Source of the DNA: an uncultured Alphaproteobacteria bacterium
GTDB lineage: Bacteria; Pseudomonadota; Alphaproteobacteria; RF32; CAG-239
Assembly (NCBI GenBank): GCA_944392295.1
Contig: CALXWE010000002.1
Span: 62,001 to 126,000 of the forward strand
Length of the DNA stretch: 64,000 nucleotides
Direction of reading: 5' to 3'
The translations under genes and the position numbers were made by a program. Positions 1 to 8,638 of this stretch are shown here, in pieces. Position 1 is the stretch's first letter. Every line of letters begins with the position of its first letter. The notes under the pieces are model-generated. The model saw only the letters and a program-made list of their open reading frames with translations. It was not told the DNA's origin and ran no database searches.

Positions 1-218
1 TCAGCCATACTTCTGTCCATACCTGAAGCGGCCTCTTTGGCACCACGGAAAATATTACCGCCTCCGATTACCAAACACACTTCAACATTTAAATCGTGGA
101 TTTGCTTTATCTGTTCACAGAGCCTTAAAACCTCTTCACCGCAAATACCGAATGGTTTGTTACCCATTAAGCCTTCGCCGGAAAGTTTTAACAATATGCG
201 TTTATATTTAGGTTTCAT
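1..218 (-). CDS. pyrH: UMP kinase, 5' part only (cut by window edge)
   Basis: This is the N-terminal 72 residues of a uridylate kinase, which phosphorylates UMP to UDP in the cytoplasm. The reverse strand reads MKPKYKRILLKLSGEGLMG and continues to a glycine-rich IGGGNIFRG motif, both typical of the amino-acid-kinase fold of PyrH (KLSGE near the N-terminus and GGGN for phosphate binding). The start is the ATG at 216-218, preceded on the minus strand by GGGGCAAG about 5 bases upstream. The rest of the gene lies left of the window. The upstream partner usual in bacteria, tsf, is not here; instead a prepilin-like gene diverges from it. Confidence 0.93.
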   Translation of the reverse strand, partial: MKPKYKRILLKLSGEGLMGNKPFGICGEEVLRLCEQIKQIHDLNVEVCLVIGGGNIFRGAKEAASGMDRSMA

Positions 219-344
219 TTAACTTGCCCCTTAATAATGTTTACGTGTTTATATTAGCTTATTTAACTCTTTTGTCATCTTATTTTTGCACACGGTTGAT
301 AATTTGTAATCTTTACGTATTTTTCACCCCGGTTCCTTTTAAAG

Positions 345-395
345 TTGCAAAAAAAAAAAACGGTTTATGATTTCGTTTAAAGTCCTTTAACGAAC
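345..395 (+). repeat. 51-bp element upstream of prepilin-like gene, copy 1
   Basis: This stretch is identical over 51 bases to 21659-21709, upstream of the other prepilin-like gene. It starts with TTGC and twelve A residues and contains a near-palindrome at 372-394 (arms TTCGTTTAAAG and CTTTAACGAA around a two-base centre, with one bulged T). It ends 18 bases before the start codon at 414. Conservation of the non-coding part suggests a promoter or operator shared by a gene family; no function is demonstrated. Confidence 0.8.
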
Positions 396-413
396 AAAAA
401 TAGGGAGAGTTTT

Positions 414-1046
414 ATGAAGTTTTATCAATATGGGCGCTCTATGGTTGAGATGTTAGGAGTATTGGCTATTATCGGCGTACTCTCGGTAGGGGCTATTGCC
501 GGCTATTCCAAAGCCATGATGAAATATAAGCTCAACAAGCAAACCGAGCAGGTTAACACGCTTATAAGCAATATGATAATCTACAAAAACGACTTTCGCT
601 ACCAAAACGGTGATAAAACTCAACTGGTTCCCTATTATAAAAAGCTCAATATCATTCCCGAAGAGATGATTAAAGGCGACGGCGATTATATCTATGATGT
701 TTTTAATACCCGTGTTAACGTAGTCTACAACAACCAAACCCCAAATGCGCCGGGGGCTAAGCCTAATGATTTTACTACCCTTTCCTTTTTATTACCCGAA
801 AGTTCCGTAAATTCGCAAATATGCTACAATATTGTAACGGCGGCAAAAGAATTTCATCAAGATTTATACCTTATTGAAACCTATGTCGGAGCCTCGGCAT
901 CGTACACCGGAATGCACTACGGAGACAGCTATTGCAAACAGCAAAACGACCCTTGCATTAAAGATTTATCCGTAACGGATATGGAGCAATTATGCAATGT
1001 CTGCCAAGATAAAATTCAGTGCACATTATCGGTTCTGGTCAAATAA
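414..1046 (+). CDS. prepilin-like protein (type IV pilin/pseudopilin N-terminus), 210 aa
   Basis: The N-terminus MKFYQYG|RSMVEML has the prepilin peptidase signature: a short leader ending in Gly7, then a mature segment with Glu at +5 and a hydrophobic helix through about residue 31. The remainder is a globular domain with cysteines, including a C-terminal C-x2-C-x4-C pattern (residues about 194-203). The second copy at 21729-22601 shares the N-terminal about 40 residues almost exactly and the C-terminal cysteine motif, while the middle diverges. The ribosome site GGGAGAG lies just before the ATG. No pilus assembly genes are nearby, so whether it is a pilus subunit, a pseudopilin or a standalone surface protein is open. 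Confidence 0.8.
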   Translation: MKFYQYGRSMVEMLGVLAIIGVLSVGAIAGYSKAMMKYKLNKQTEQVNTLISNMIIYKNDFRYQNGDKTQLVPYYKKLNIIPEEMIKGDGDYIYDVFNTRVNVVYNNQTPNAPGAKPNDFTTLSFLLPESSVNSQICYNIVTAAKEFHQDLYLIETYVGASASYTGMHYGDSYCKQQNDPCIKDLSVTDMEQLCNVCQDKIQCTLSVLVK

Positions 1047-1091
1047 TAATATAAAGAACCTTTGCATACGCCAACAACTTTTATAAAAAGA

Positions 1092-1121
1092 TTGAAATTA
1101 CGAAAAGTTTGTGCTTATAGT
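1092..1121 (+). promoter_or_regulatory. putative sigma-70-type promoter for plsY
   Basis: TTGAAA at 1092-1097 and TATAGT at 1116-1121 are separated by 18 bases, 36 bases upstream of the plsY start. The match is good but was found by eye and is untested. Confidence 0.4.
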
Positions 1122-1157
1122 ACCCTATCCGTAAAAAACTATATAAGGGGATGTGTT

Positions 1158-1808
1158 ATGAACTTTACTTTAATTTTTGTTGCGTGTGCTTTGGGCGGCT
1201 ACCTGCTGGGCTCCATTCCTTTCGGTTTGGTCTTAACCCGTTTGGCCGGATACGGCGATATTCGTAAAATCGGATCAGGCAATATCGGAGCTACAAACGT
1301 TTTACGCACCGGCAATAAAACTTTGGCGCTGCTTACCGTTATTTTAGATGCCTTTAAAGCCGGTATTGCCGCTTATATTGCCATTAAGCTCGTCCCCAAT
1401 GAACTGTGCTTTATGTTCGGTTGGCCCGCAACCACTTCTCTCATCGGCGGTATGATTGCCGGTTTGTCCGGTGTTATCGGGCATATGTTTCCCGTATGGC
1501 TCAAATTTAAAGGCGGCAAAGGCGTTTCTTCTGCTTTCGGCTTTTTACTTATAACCTACTGGCCTTTGGCTCTTATTGCTTTGGCTGTTTGGCTTGTTAT
1601 GGCTTTTACTTTCCGTTATTCTTCCTTATCTGCTTTAACTGCCGCAGTTTCTTTGCCGTTTGTTGCCTTTTTTATGCTGCCGCAGGTCTATACTTTCTTT
1701 TATGCTATTATGGCCGTGCTCGTTATCTTAAAACATCATGCCAATATCAGACGCTTGCTTAAAGGCGAAGAAAGCAAAATATCGTTTAAAAAAACTGCTA
1801 AAAAGTAA
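1158..1808 (+). CDS. plsY: acyl-phosphate:glycerol-3-phosphate acyltransferase PlsY
   Basis: PlsY is an inner-membrane enzyme that transfers an acyl group from acyl-phosphate to glycerol 3-phosphate, the first step of phospholipid synthesis. The protein of 216 residues has the family motifs GSIPFG near the N-terminus, SGNIGATNV around residue 40 and GGKGV around residue 112, with several hydrophobic helices. The reading frame is open further upstream to a TTG at 1062, but the ATG at 1158 follows an AAGGGGA ribosome site and begins directly with the first membrane helix, so it is preferred. The tail is lysine-rich and cytosolic. dprA and topA follow closely, likely in one transcription unit. 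Confidence 0.95.
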   Translation: MNFTLIFVACALGGYLLGSIPFGLVLTRLAGYGDIRKIGSGNIGATNVLRTGNKTLALLTVILDAFKAGIAAYIAIKLVPNELCFMFGWPATTSLIGGMIAGLSGVIGHMFPVWLKFKGGKGVSSAFGFLLITYWPLALIALAVWLVMAFTFRYSSLSALTAAVSLPFVAFFMLPQVYTFFYAIMAVLVILKHHANIRRLLKGEESKISFKKTAKK

Positions 1809-1814
1809 AATATC

Positions 1815-2936
1815 GTGCAACAAAAAGAACTGATTGAATGGATACAACTTATTAATACCGATGGTGTGGGACCGGTCGGATTTTATAGGTTGCTTGATAA
1901 ATTCGGTTCAGCCCACGGGGCTTTGCAAAACTTAAAAGCTAAACAAAATATATTTTCTTATCAAGACGCCGAGTATGAACTTGAAAAAGCTCATAGTCAA
2001 AATGTACTCATCTTGACCCGAAACGATGAAAAGTATCCGCTTAATTTGGCTCAGCTTAATGACGCTCCGCCGATTTTATATGTAAAGGGCAATGCCGATT
2101 TGTTAAATTATCCGGCCATGATTTCCGTTGTCGGCTCGCGCAGCGCCTCTCTTGCCGGAAGGAAAATTGCCTCCAAACTCTCTTTTGACTTAACCGAGAA
2201 CGAAGTCGTTATTGTCTCAGGTATGGCAAGAGGTATTGATACTGCCGCTCACAAAGGCGCTCTTTATGCTAAAAATCAGCAAGGTCCGACCATCGCCGTT
2301 TTGGGTACCGGCGTTGATGTGCCCTACCCTCTGGAAAATAAAAACTTGTACGAGCAAATCGCCAGGCAGGGCGTTATCGTATCCGAGTTTGCTCTCGGCA
2401 CTGCCGCTCAGCCGCAAAACTTTCCGCGGCGTAACCGTATAATTTCTGCCTTAAGTGCCGGAACTTTGGTGGTGGAAGCTTCAATTAACTCCGGCTCTTT
2501 GATTACCGCAAAACTCGCCTTGGAGCAAGGCAAAGATATTTTTGCCGTACCAGGATCCCCTCTTGACGGAAGGGCTTTGGGTACTAACAAACTTATTAAA
2601 GAAGGCGCAATATTAACCGAAACTGCCGATGATGTATTGGAAGTGTTGAGTTTTACACAAAATCAGCAAATTAAAGATTTTATATCCACCGATCTGTTTG
2701 TAAACACTCTTGACAAAGCTCCAAAAAACGACAATATTCCACCTCAGAATAAAAACCAAGAACATAAAGACTCCGATTTATTAAGTTTAATTACTCCTCA
2801 AGGTGTTGAATTGGATGAACTTTTAAGAAACAGCGGTATGAGCTTTACTGAGACTATGCTTAAAATTACCGAGCTGGAACTTGAAGGTAAAATTAAAAGA
2901 ATAAACGGTATGATTTTTATGACCAGGGCTAAATAA
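1815..2936 (+). CDS. dprA: DNA-processing protein DprA (Smf)
   Basis: DprA binds incoming single-stranded DNA and loads RecA during natural transformation. The 373-residue protein has an N-terminal helical (SAM-like) part, then a Rossmann-like core with VVGSRSASLAG, SGMARGIDTAAHKGAL and PRRNRIISALS, which are the characteristic family motifs, and a C-terminal winged-helix segment (about residues 315-370). The start is GTG at 1815, six bases after plsY, with only a weak ribosome site. It sits immediately before topA, an arrangement common in Alphaproteobacteria. Whether the cell is competent cannot be judged from this gene alone, since dprA is widely conserved. Confidence 0.95.
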   Translation: MQQKELIEWIQLINTDGVGPVGFYRLLDKFGSAHGALQNLKAKQNIFSYQDAEYELEKAHSQNVLILTRNDEKYPLNLAQLNDAPPILYVKGNADLLNYPAMISVVGSRSASLAGRKIASKLSFDLTENEVVIVSGMARGIDTAAHKGALYAKNQQGPTIAVLGTGVDVPYPLENKNLYEQIARQGVIVSEFALGTAAQPQNFPRRNRIISALSAGTLVVEASINSGSLITAKLALEQGKDIFAVPGSPLDGRALGTNKLIKEGAILTETADDVLEVLSFTQNQQIKDFISTDLFVNTLDKAPKNDNIPPQNKNQEHKDSDLLSLITPQGVELDELLRNSGMSFTETMLKITELELEGKIKRINGMIFMTRAK

Positions 2937-2950
2937 AACAGGAAAAACCG

Positions 2951-5407
2951 ATGAAGTTAGTTATTGTAGAATCTCCGGCAAAAGCCAAAACCATCAATAA
3001 ATATTTGGGTAGCGACTATAAAGTGCTGGCCAGTTTTGGTCACATTCGCGATTTACCCAGTAAAGACGGCTCAGTTAATCCGGACCACGATTTTGACATG
3101 ACTTGGGAATTAAGCCCCGGCGGCAAAAAACGCTTAAATGATATAATTGCAGCCTTAAAAGACTGTGATACGATTGTTCTCGCATCCGACCCGGATAGAG
3201 AAGGAGAAGCCATTGCTTGGCACATATTGGAAGAATTAACCGCCCGTAAAAAAATTGCCGGCAAAAAAATTGAGCGCGTCGTCTTTCATGAAATTACCAA
3301 ATCGGCCGTTACCGAAGCTATTAAAAACCCTCGTTCCATAGATGATAATTTAGTCTCCGCTTATATGGCAAGACGAGCTTTGGATTATTTGGTTGGTTTT
3401 ACATTATCTCCGGTTTTATGGCGTAAACTCCCCGGTTCAAAATCGGCCGGTCGCGTGCAGTCAGTTGCTTTGCGTTTAATCTGCGACAGAGAAACCGAAA
3501 TTGAAAAGTTTAAACCTGAAGAATACTGGACCATTGATGTTGATTTATTGACCGACAACAAAGCCGTTATTCCCTCGCACCTTATTAACTTAGATGGTAA
3601 AAAACTTGAAAAGTTTGACCTTAATACCGAAGCTAAAGCCCTTGATGCCAAAAGCAAAATTGAGGCTCAAAACTTTAACGTCTCTTCAGTGGAACGCAAA
3701 AAAGCCAATCGTTATCCGGCTCCTCCGTTTACCACTTCTACCTTACAACAAGAAGCCGCTCGTAAATTAAGATTTTCAGCTAAAAAAACCATGCAGGTGG
3801 CACAAAAACTTTATGAAGACGGTTTTATTACCTATATGCGTACCGATGCCGTAAATCTTTCTAAAGAAGCAATAGCCGCTTGTCGTGACGCTATCTTAAA
3901 GTATTTCGGCGAGGCTTATTTGCCCAAAGTTGCCAAAGAATACAAAACAAAATCTAAAAATGCTCAGGAAGCTCACGAGGCTATTCGTCCTTCAGATGTG
4001 ATGAATACTCCTAAAAAAATGGAAGCAAAATTGGACGCCGATGCTTATAAACTTTATGAGCTTATTTGGAAACGCACCGTTGCTTGCCAGATGAACCCTG
4101 CGGTACTTGATAGAGTTACCATTGATTCGCTTTCTCAAGATAAGCAAATTTTGTTGCGAGCCAACGGACAGGTTATTGCTTTTGACGGTTTCTTGAAACT
4201 TTATCAAGAAAGTAAAGATGACTCTGATGAAGATGATGATAATCGGATTTTACCAAATGTAAATGAAGGACAAGCCGTTGATAAAGGTGAAATTAAACCC
4301 GAACAACACTTTACAACCCCTCCGCCGCGCTTTACCGAAGCAAGCCTCGTTAAAAAGCTTGAGGAGCTCGGTATCGGTCGTCCTTCAACTTATGCCACCA
4401 TTATTGCCGTTTTGCAGGAACGTAAATATGTGCGTGTTGAAAAGTTAAGATTTATCCCCGAAGACAGAGGGCGAATCGTTACCGTATTTTTGGAAAACTA
4501 TTTCAAAAAATATGTTGAGTACGACTTTACAGCCCAACTGGAAGAATTTTTAGATGATGTTTCCGCCGGACAAATGGATTGGAAAAAACTTCTTTCCGGC
4601 TTTTGGGCTAAATTTATTAAAAATGTTGATGCCGTTCAACCTTTGCAGGTAAAAGATGTTATTGCCAAGATTGATGAAGTTTTGTCTTATCATCTGTTTC
4701 CACCCAAAGAAGACGGTTCTGATCCGCGCTTATGTCCGGAATGTAAAAAAGGATTGTTAAGTGTTAAACTCGGTAAATTCGGCGCCTTTTTAGGTTGCTC
4801 TAATTATCCGGAATGTAAATATACCAAACCTTTGACCGACGTTAAAGACGAAGAAGAACAGGCTCTTGACGCACCCAAACCCGAAAAGCCCGAAGATAAA
4901 AATTTAGGCGTTTACAAAACTCTTAATGTTTATCTTAAAAAGGGGCCTTACGGTTGGTATATTCAATGGGGCGAAGATGCCACCGCTACAACCGAAAAGC
5001 CAAAGCGCGTCGCTTTGCCGAAAAATATTAAGCCTGAAGAACTTTCTTTTGAACAAGCCGTAACGCTTATCAGTTTGCCTAAAGATTTAGGCAACGGTAT
5101 TGAGGTAAATATCGGCAAGTTCGGACCTTACATTAAACAAGGTACTAAATCGCGTTCTTTGACCGGCAATGATAATATTTTTAACATTACCGCCGAAAGA
5201 GCCGCCGAACTTTTGCAAAATGTTGCCGCTAAGCCCGAAGCCAAGGTTCTAGGCAAAGATAAATCCGGCAATGATATTGTTTTGAGTTCGGGGCGTTACG
5301 GTCCTTACTTAAAATGCGGCAAAAACAACTATGCCCTGCCCAAAGAGCTTAAAGGTAAAGAGCTTACCTTAGAAGATGCTTTAAAAGTTATCGCCGCTAA
5401 AAAATAA
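2951..5407 (+). CDS. topA: DNA topoisomerase I
   Basis: This type IA topoisomerase relaxes negatively supercoiled DNA. The 818-residue protein starts with a TOPRIM domain (VIVESPAKAKTI; the acidic DPDREGEAIAWH motif near residue 80). The active-site tyrosine lies in FITYMRTDA at about residue 295. A four-cysteine zinc ribbon near residue 595-625 (CPEC to CSNYPEC) is followed by C-terminal repeats containing KFGPYIK and RYGPYLK motifs, which contact DNA in related enzymes. It lies 14 bases after dprA and ends at a strong terminator. Length and architecture are normal for an alphaproteobacterial TopA. Confidence 0.97.
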   Translation: MKLVIVESPAKAKTINKYLGSDYKVLASFGHIRDLPSKDGSVNPDHDFDMTWELSPGGKKRLNDIIAALKDCDTIVLASDPDREGEAIAWHILEELTARKKIAGKKIERVVFHEITKSAVTEAIKNPRSIDDNLVSAYMARRALDYLVGFTLSPVLWRKLPGSKSAGRVQSVALRLICDRETEIEKFKPEEYWTIDVDLLTDNKAVIPSHLINLDGKKLEKFDLNTEAKALDAKSKIEAQNFNVSSVERKKANRYPAPPFTTSTLQQEAARKLRFSAKKTMQVAQKLYEDGFITYMRTDAVNLSKEAIAACRDAILKYFGEAYLPKVAKEYKTKSKNAQEAHEAIRPSDVMNTPKKMEAKLDADAYKLYELIWKRTVACQMNPAVLDRVTIDSLSQDKQILLRANGQVIAFDGFLKLYQESKDDSDEDDDNRILPNVNEGQAVDKGEIKPEQHFTTPPPRFTEASLVKKLEELGIGRPSTYATIIAVLQERKYVRVEKLRFIPEDRGRIVTVFLENYFKKYVEYDFTAQLEEFLDDVSAGQMDWKKLLSGFWAKFIKNVDAVQPLQVKDVIAKIDEVLSYHLFPPKEDGSDPRLCPECKKGLLSVKLGKFGAFLGCSNYPECKYTKPLTDVKDEEEQALDAPKPEKPEDKNLGVYKTLNVYLKKGPYGWYIQWGEDATATTEKPKRVALPKNIKPEELSFEQAVTLISLPKDLGNGIEVNIGKFGPYIKQGTKSRSLTGNDNIFNITAERAAELLQNVAAKPEAKVLGKDKSGNDIVLSSGRYGPYLKCGKNNYALPKELKGKELTLEDALKVIAAKK

Positions 5408-5431
5408 AAATTATAATTACTTTATAATCAA

Positions 5432-5465
5432 AAATGAGCCTTAATTCTTTAAGGCTCATTTTTTA
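5432..5465. terminator. bidirectional rho-independent terminator
   Basis: A 12-bp stem (5433-5444 with 5449-5460) with a four-base loop is followed by a T run on the plus strand and preceded by A residues that give a T run on the minus strand. It lies between the convergent topA and cyclophilin genes. Confidence 0.85.
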
Positions 5466-5482
5466 TCTTTGTTTCAACTGCT

Positions 5483-6088
5483 TTACAAATCGGCAATTAC
5501 CGACATACTGATAATTTCATCAGGTGAACTTACCATTCCATTGGCTCCGCTGCCCTTTTTAATGTTATCAACATATTCCATACCGGAGGTTACTTCACCC
5601 CATACGGTGTATTGTCCGTTTAACCACGGGCAATCGGCAAAGCAAATAAAAAACTGACTGTCGGCAGAATCTACGTCCATGGCCCTAGCCATAGATACAG
5701 TGCCTCTTAAATGCGGTTTGCGGTTAAATTCGGCTTTTAATTTTTTGCCGCTGCCGCCGGTACCCGTTCCCAAAGGGCAGCCTGTTTGTGCCATAAAGCC
5801 TTCGATAACTCTATGAAATTTTAATCCGTTATAAAAGCCTTGTCTTACCAATTCTTTGATACGAGCAACATGATTAGGTGCCTCGTCAGGGTACATCTCT
5901 ATTACCACATCGCCGTCTTTAAGCTTTAATAACAGCGAATTTTCTGCATCTTTAACTTTATATGAGTGTTTTATTTTTTTGGCGCGTGCTTCACTCATTT
6001 CTAACCGTTTAGTTTCTTCAGCTGCTAAATTTTTGGTCTCCGACTTACCTAAGTTTTTAGTTTCGGATTTTTTTAGTAATTCTGTCAT
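5483..6088 (-). CDS. cyclophilin-type peptidyl-prolyl cis-trans isomerase
   Basis: The 201-residue protein contains a complete small bacterial cyclophilin domain from about residue 48: FHRVIEGFMAQTG carries the catalytic Arg and Phe, followed by GTVSMAR, SADSQFFI and LNGQYTVWGEV. It catalyses proline isomerisation in protein folding. There is no signal peptide, so it is predicted to be cytoplasmic. The first 47 residues are unusual: a charged segment containing two near-tandem copies of KSETKNL, then a lysine/glutamate-rich stretch, which looks helical and is not part of the fold. A start closer to the domain cannot be excluded. Confidence 0.9.
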   Translation of the reverse strand: MTELLKKSETKNLGKSETKNLAAEETKRLEMSEARAKKIKHSYKVKDAENSLLLKLKDGDVVIEMYPDEAPNHVARIKELVRQGFYNGLKFHRVIEGFMAQTGCPLGTGTGGSGKKLKAEFNRKPHLRGTVSMARAMDVDSADSQFFICFADCPWLNGQYTVWGEVTSGMEYVDNIKKGSGANGMVSSPDEIISMSVIADL

Positions 6089-6133
6089 AACAAATCCCTT
6101 CCTTATTAAAACGTCTATCCCTTATGTAGGATT

Positions 6134-7090
6134 TTACTTTTTCATATTCAAGATGAAATCTACTCTTTCTTCTGCCGTTAAATTTTGAGGATAGGTCTTA
6201 TCTATCTGTTTAATTACTTCTACCAAACCCTTGCCGTTGGCTATTTGAATGGCAAGTCCCGGACGAGCATTTAATTCCAGCATCATCGGGCCACGGTTTT
6301 TATCTAAAACAATATCAGCTCCCAAATATCCCAAACCGGTCATTTCATAGGCCTTGGCTCCAATAATTAAATGCTCGCGCCAAAAAGGAACTACCAAACT
6401 TCTTAAATCAGCCTTGGTATCGGGGTGAACGCTTATCGGCAAATTGTGCATTACCGCATTTAAAGTTTTACCGCTTTTAATATCTAAGCCTACTCCCACC
6501 GCACCTTGGTGCAGGTTGGCTCTGCCGCCGGATTCAGCAGTTGCTAAACGCATCATGGCCATCGCCGGATATCCTTTATAAACAATAATCCGCACATCCG
6601 GCACACCCTGATAGCTAAAATCTTTGAACATGTCGCTAAAATTTACCATTTCTTCGATTACGGCAACATCATATTGTCCACCCAAACTAAACAATCCGCT
6701 TAACGTATTGGATATATGTTTGTAAACATCTTGGAAGGTTAAAACCTTTTCCGAGGCAGTAACAAAACAGTCATCATCCCAATGTTTTATTACCAATACG
6801 CCTTTACCACCGCTGCCATGCGCCGGCTTGATAACGAACTGAGGATGATTTTTAACCAATTCCAAAAAATCTTTTACCTGATGCTGGTATTCAATAACCC
6901 CGATTAAATGAGGTGTGTTAATACCTTCTCTAGCCGCTAACATCTTAGTTTGAACCTTATCATCAACCAGCGGATATAAACGACGATTATTGTATTTGGA
7001 AATAATTTTATAGTTACGGGCGTTCATGCCTAAAACCCCGTTGGACTTAAGCTCAGAGGGACGGCAAAAACCTTTTAACCATTCAAACAT
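6134..7090 (-). CDS. RimK-related ATP-grasp ligase (alpha-L-glutamate ligase-related)
   Basis: The 318-residue protein has the ATP-grasp core: FVIKPAHGSGGKGVLVI (about residues 85-101) carries the nucleotide-binding lysine and glycine loop, and the C-terminal GADIVLDKNRGPMMLELNARPG carries the metal-binding Glu and Asn. It matches the family of RimK-like ligases that occur next to an inactive transglutaminase/7TM protein and a retropepsin-like protease, which is exactly the neighbourhood here (genes at 7091 and 8639). Such ligases join amino acids to a peptide or amine; the substrate is unknown. The start adjoins the stop of the upstream 7TM gene, so the two are co-transcribed and probably translationally linked. 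Confidence 0.87.
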   Translation of the reverse strand: MFEWLKGFCRPSELKSNGVLGMNARNYKIISKYNNRRLYPLVDDKVQTKMLAAREGINTPHLIGVIEYQHQVKDFLELVKNHPQFVIKPAHGSGGKGVLVIKHWDDDCFVTASEKVLTFQDVYKHISNTLSGLFSLGGQYDVAVIEEMVNFSDMFKDFSYQGVPDVRIIVYKGYPAMAMMRLATAESGGRANLHQGAVGVGLDIKSGKTLNAVMHNLPISVHPDTKADLRSLVVPFWREHLIIGAKAYEMTGLGYLGADIVLDKNRGPMMLELNARPGLAIQIANGKGLVEVIKQIDKTYPQNLTAEERVDFILNMKK

Positions 7091-8623
7091 TTATTCCCCC
7101 TTGGCTAAAGGCGCAAACCTTTTTAATTCGGTTAAACGATAACCCGTATATGTACCCAATAACATAACCGTAAACAATATTACTAAATTAATTTCGTCAA
7201 AAGCAAAAGTAATATGGCGGATATATTCATTACTGATTACCAAATATGTAACAACAGCGGTTATCATACTGTAAAAAATTTCCGATACGGCATTGGCCGG
7301 ACCTTCTTCTTCCCAAGTAATTGATGCCCTTTCAATAATCCAGGCGGTAATGATTATCGGGAAAAATACTGCTGATGAAGCAATGCTCCAATTCATACGA
7401 TAGCCAAAAATAGTCATAAACTGCATAATCAAAATAACAAATATTACTACAGCAGAAATTCTTGGAACTAACAATAAATTTAATTTAGAAAGCACTGCTC
7501 TTAACAATAAACCTATGGCTATGATTACCGAAAAACTTATCAGGCCTGCCCAAAAGCCGGTTTTAACCAAGGACATGGCAATTAACATCGGGGTAAAAGT
7601 ACCCATAGTCTTAATGCCGACAACATTACGCATTAATACCACTATTAAAATACCTAAAGGAAAAACCATCAGCCATTTAAGCGTATTTTGCTCCAATAAC
7701 GGGAGGCTGTAAATTGAGTAATCAAACATAACCTTATAATTGTTAAGACCGGAACGATGTTCGGCCATCTTAAATGAGGATACAACCGATCTTAGTACCG
7801 AAAAACGAACCTTAGAATTCTCTCCTCCGCTGACATCTAAAAGCGAAGTTCCTCCCCTTTGAAAGATGATAAAGTTTTTGGGCAGACCTTCTTTTCCAGT
7901 CTTTAAATCATAGAGCATCCACTTACTACCATCATAGGCTTCAAGCATTAAATCGGCCTCGGCTGCCTGTTTACCTTCTTCTAAGCGCACACCTCTGGCC
8001 AAACGAGAAGGTATAGATTTTACGGCTAATAATTCCATCATTTTTTCGGCACGCTGCTTTTGCGTCATTTTAATCGGCAAAAAGGCACTCAATGTCGGGT
8101 TCATCGGCTCTTGATTAAACATTTGTATAATCTTTTGCGGCCATGAACCTTGCAACTTATCGGCCTCGGTTAAAATTTCATCAACCATTTGCCGCTGTTG
8201 TTCGTTATAAATCGGTAAACGCGGAGCCGCAACTTTGGCTTCACGTAGCTTTCCCTTACCGTTTTCATTATCATATATGGTAACGCGGTAATATAAGTTT
8301 TGCACTTTATTTTTGGCTGATGATGTAAATTCTATACGACCGGAGTATACATCCTTATTAACTTCATAACCTTTGGCCTGAATATCTTCATTTAATATTT
8401 TAAAATCTTTTCCGGCGGTTGGCACGGCAAGTGAAACTTTTATCGGTTCTCCGGTGGGCTTAAATGTAATTTGAGCATCAATATTCCAAACTTTGGTTGT
8501 ACGATTTGGTCTAAAGTCAAAACCCCAGTATTTGATTTTATAATAGGCACTGAAAGCCGCAAAGGCCAAAGACACCAATAAAAAAAACGTAAGCACCTTA
8601 CGAACCGTGAAAAACTTCATCAT
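7091..8623 (-). CDS. inactive transglutaminase-like protein with 7TM C-terminal domain
   Basis: The 510-residue protein has one N-terminal membrane helix (about residues 10-28), a periplasmic region with a transglutaminase-like fold (about 30-300), and a hydrophobic C-terminal half with about seven membrane helices beginning at WLMVFPLGILIVVLM. This matches the known family of inactive transglutaminases fused to 7TM domains that accompany RimK-related ligases. The middle domain resembles transglutaminase only in outline; I do not see a convincing Cys-His-Asp triad, consistent with the inactive description. It may present a peptide substrate across the membrane to the neighbouring ligase and protease, which is inference from the conserved trio. 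Confidence 0.85.
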   Translation of the reverse strand: MMKFFTVRKVLTFFLLVSLAFAAFSAYYKIKYWGFDFRPNRTTKVWNIDAQITFKPTGEPIKVSLAVPTAGKDFKILNEDIQAKGYEVNKDVYSGRIEFTSSAKNKVQNLYYRVTIYDNENGKGKLREAKVAAPRLPIYNEQQRQMVDEILTEADKLQGSWPQKIIQMFNQEPMNPTLSAFLPIKMTQKQRAEKMMELLAVKSIPSRLARGVRLEEGKQAAEADLMLEAYDGSKWMLYDLKTGKEGLPKNFIIFQRGGTSLLDVSGGENSKVRFSVLRSVVSSFKMAEHRSGLNNYKVMFDYSIYSLPLLEQNTLKWLMVFPLGILIVVLMRNVVGIKTMGTFTPMLIAMSLVKTGFWAGLISFSVIIAIGLLLRAVLSKLNLLLVPRISAVVIFVILIMQFMTIFGYRMNWSIASSAVFFPIIITAWIIERASITWEEEGPANAVSEIFYSMITAVVTYLVISNEYIRHITFAFDEINLVILFTVMLLGTYTGYRLTELKRFAPLAKGE

Positions 8624-8638
8624 TCTTTAAAATCCTTG

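Noticed and set aside
453-737. Minus-strand open frame within the first prepilin gene
   Set aside because: The plus-strand gene has a prepilin motif and a paralogue; this is a shadow frame.
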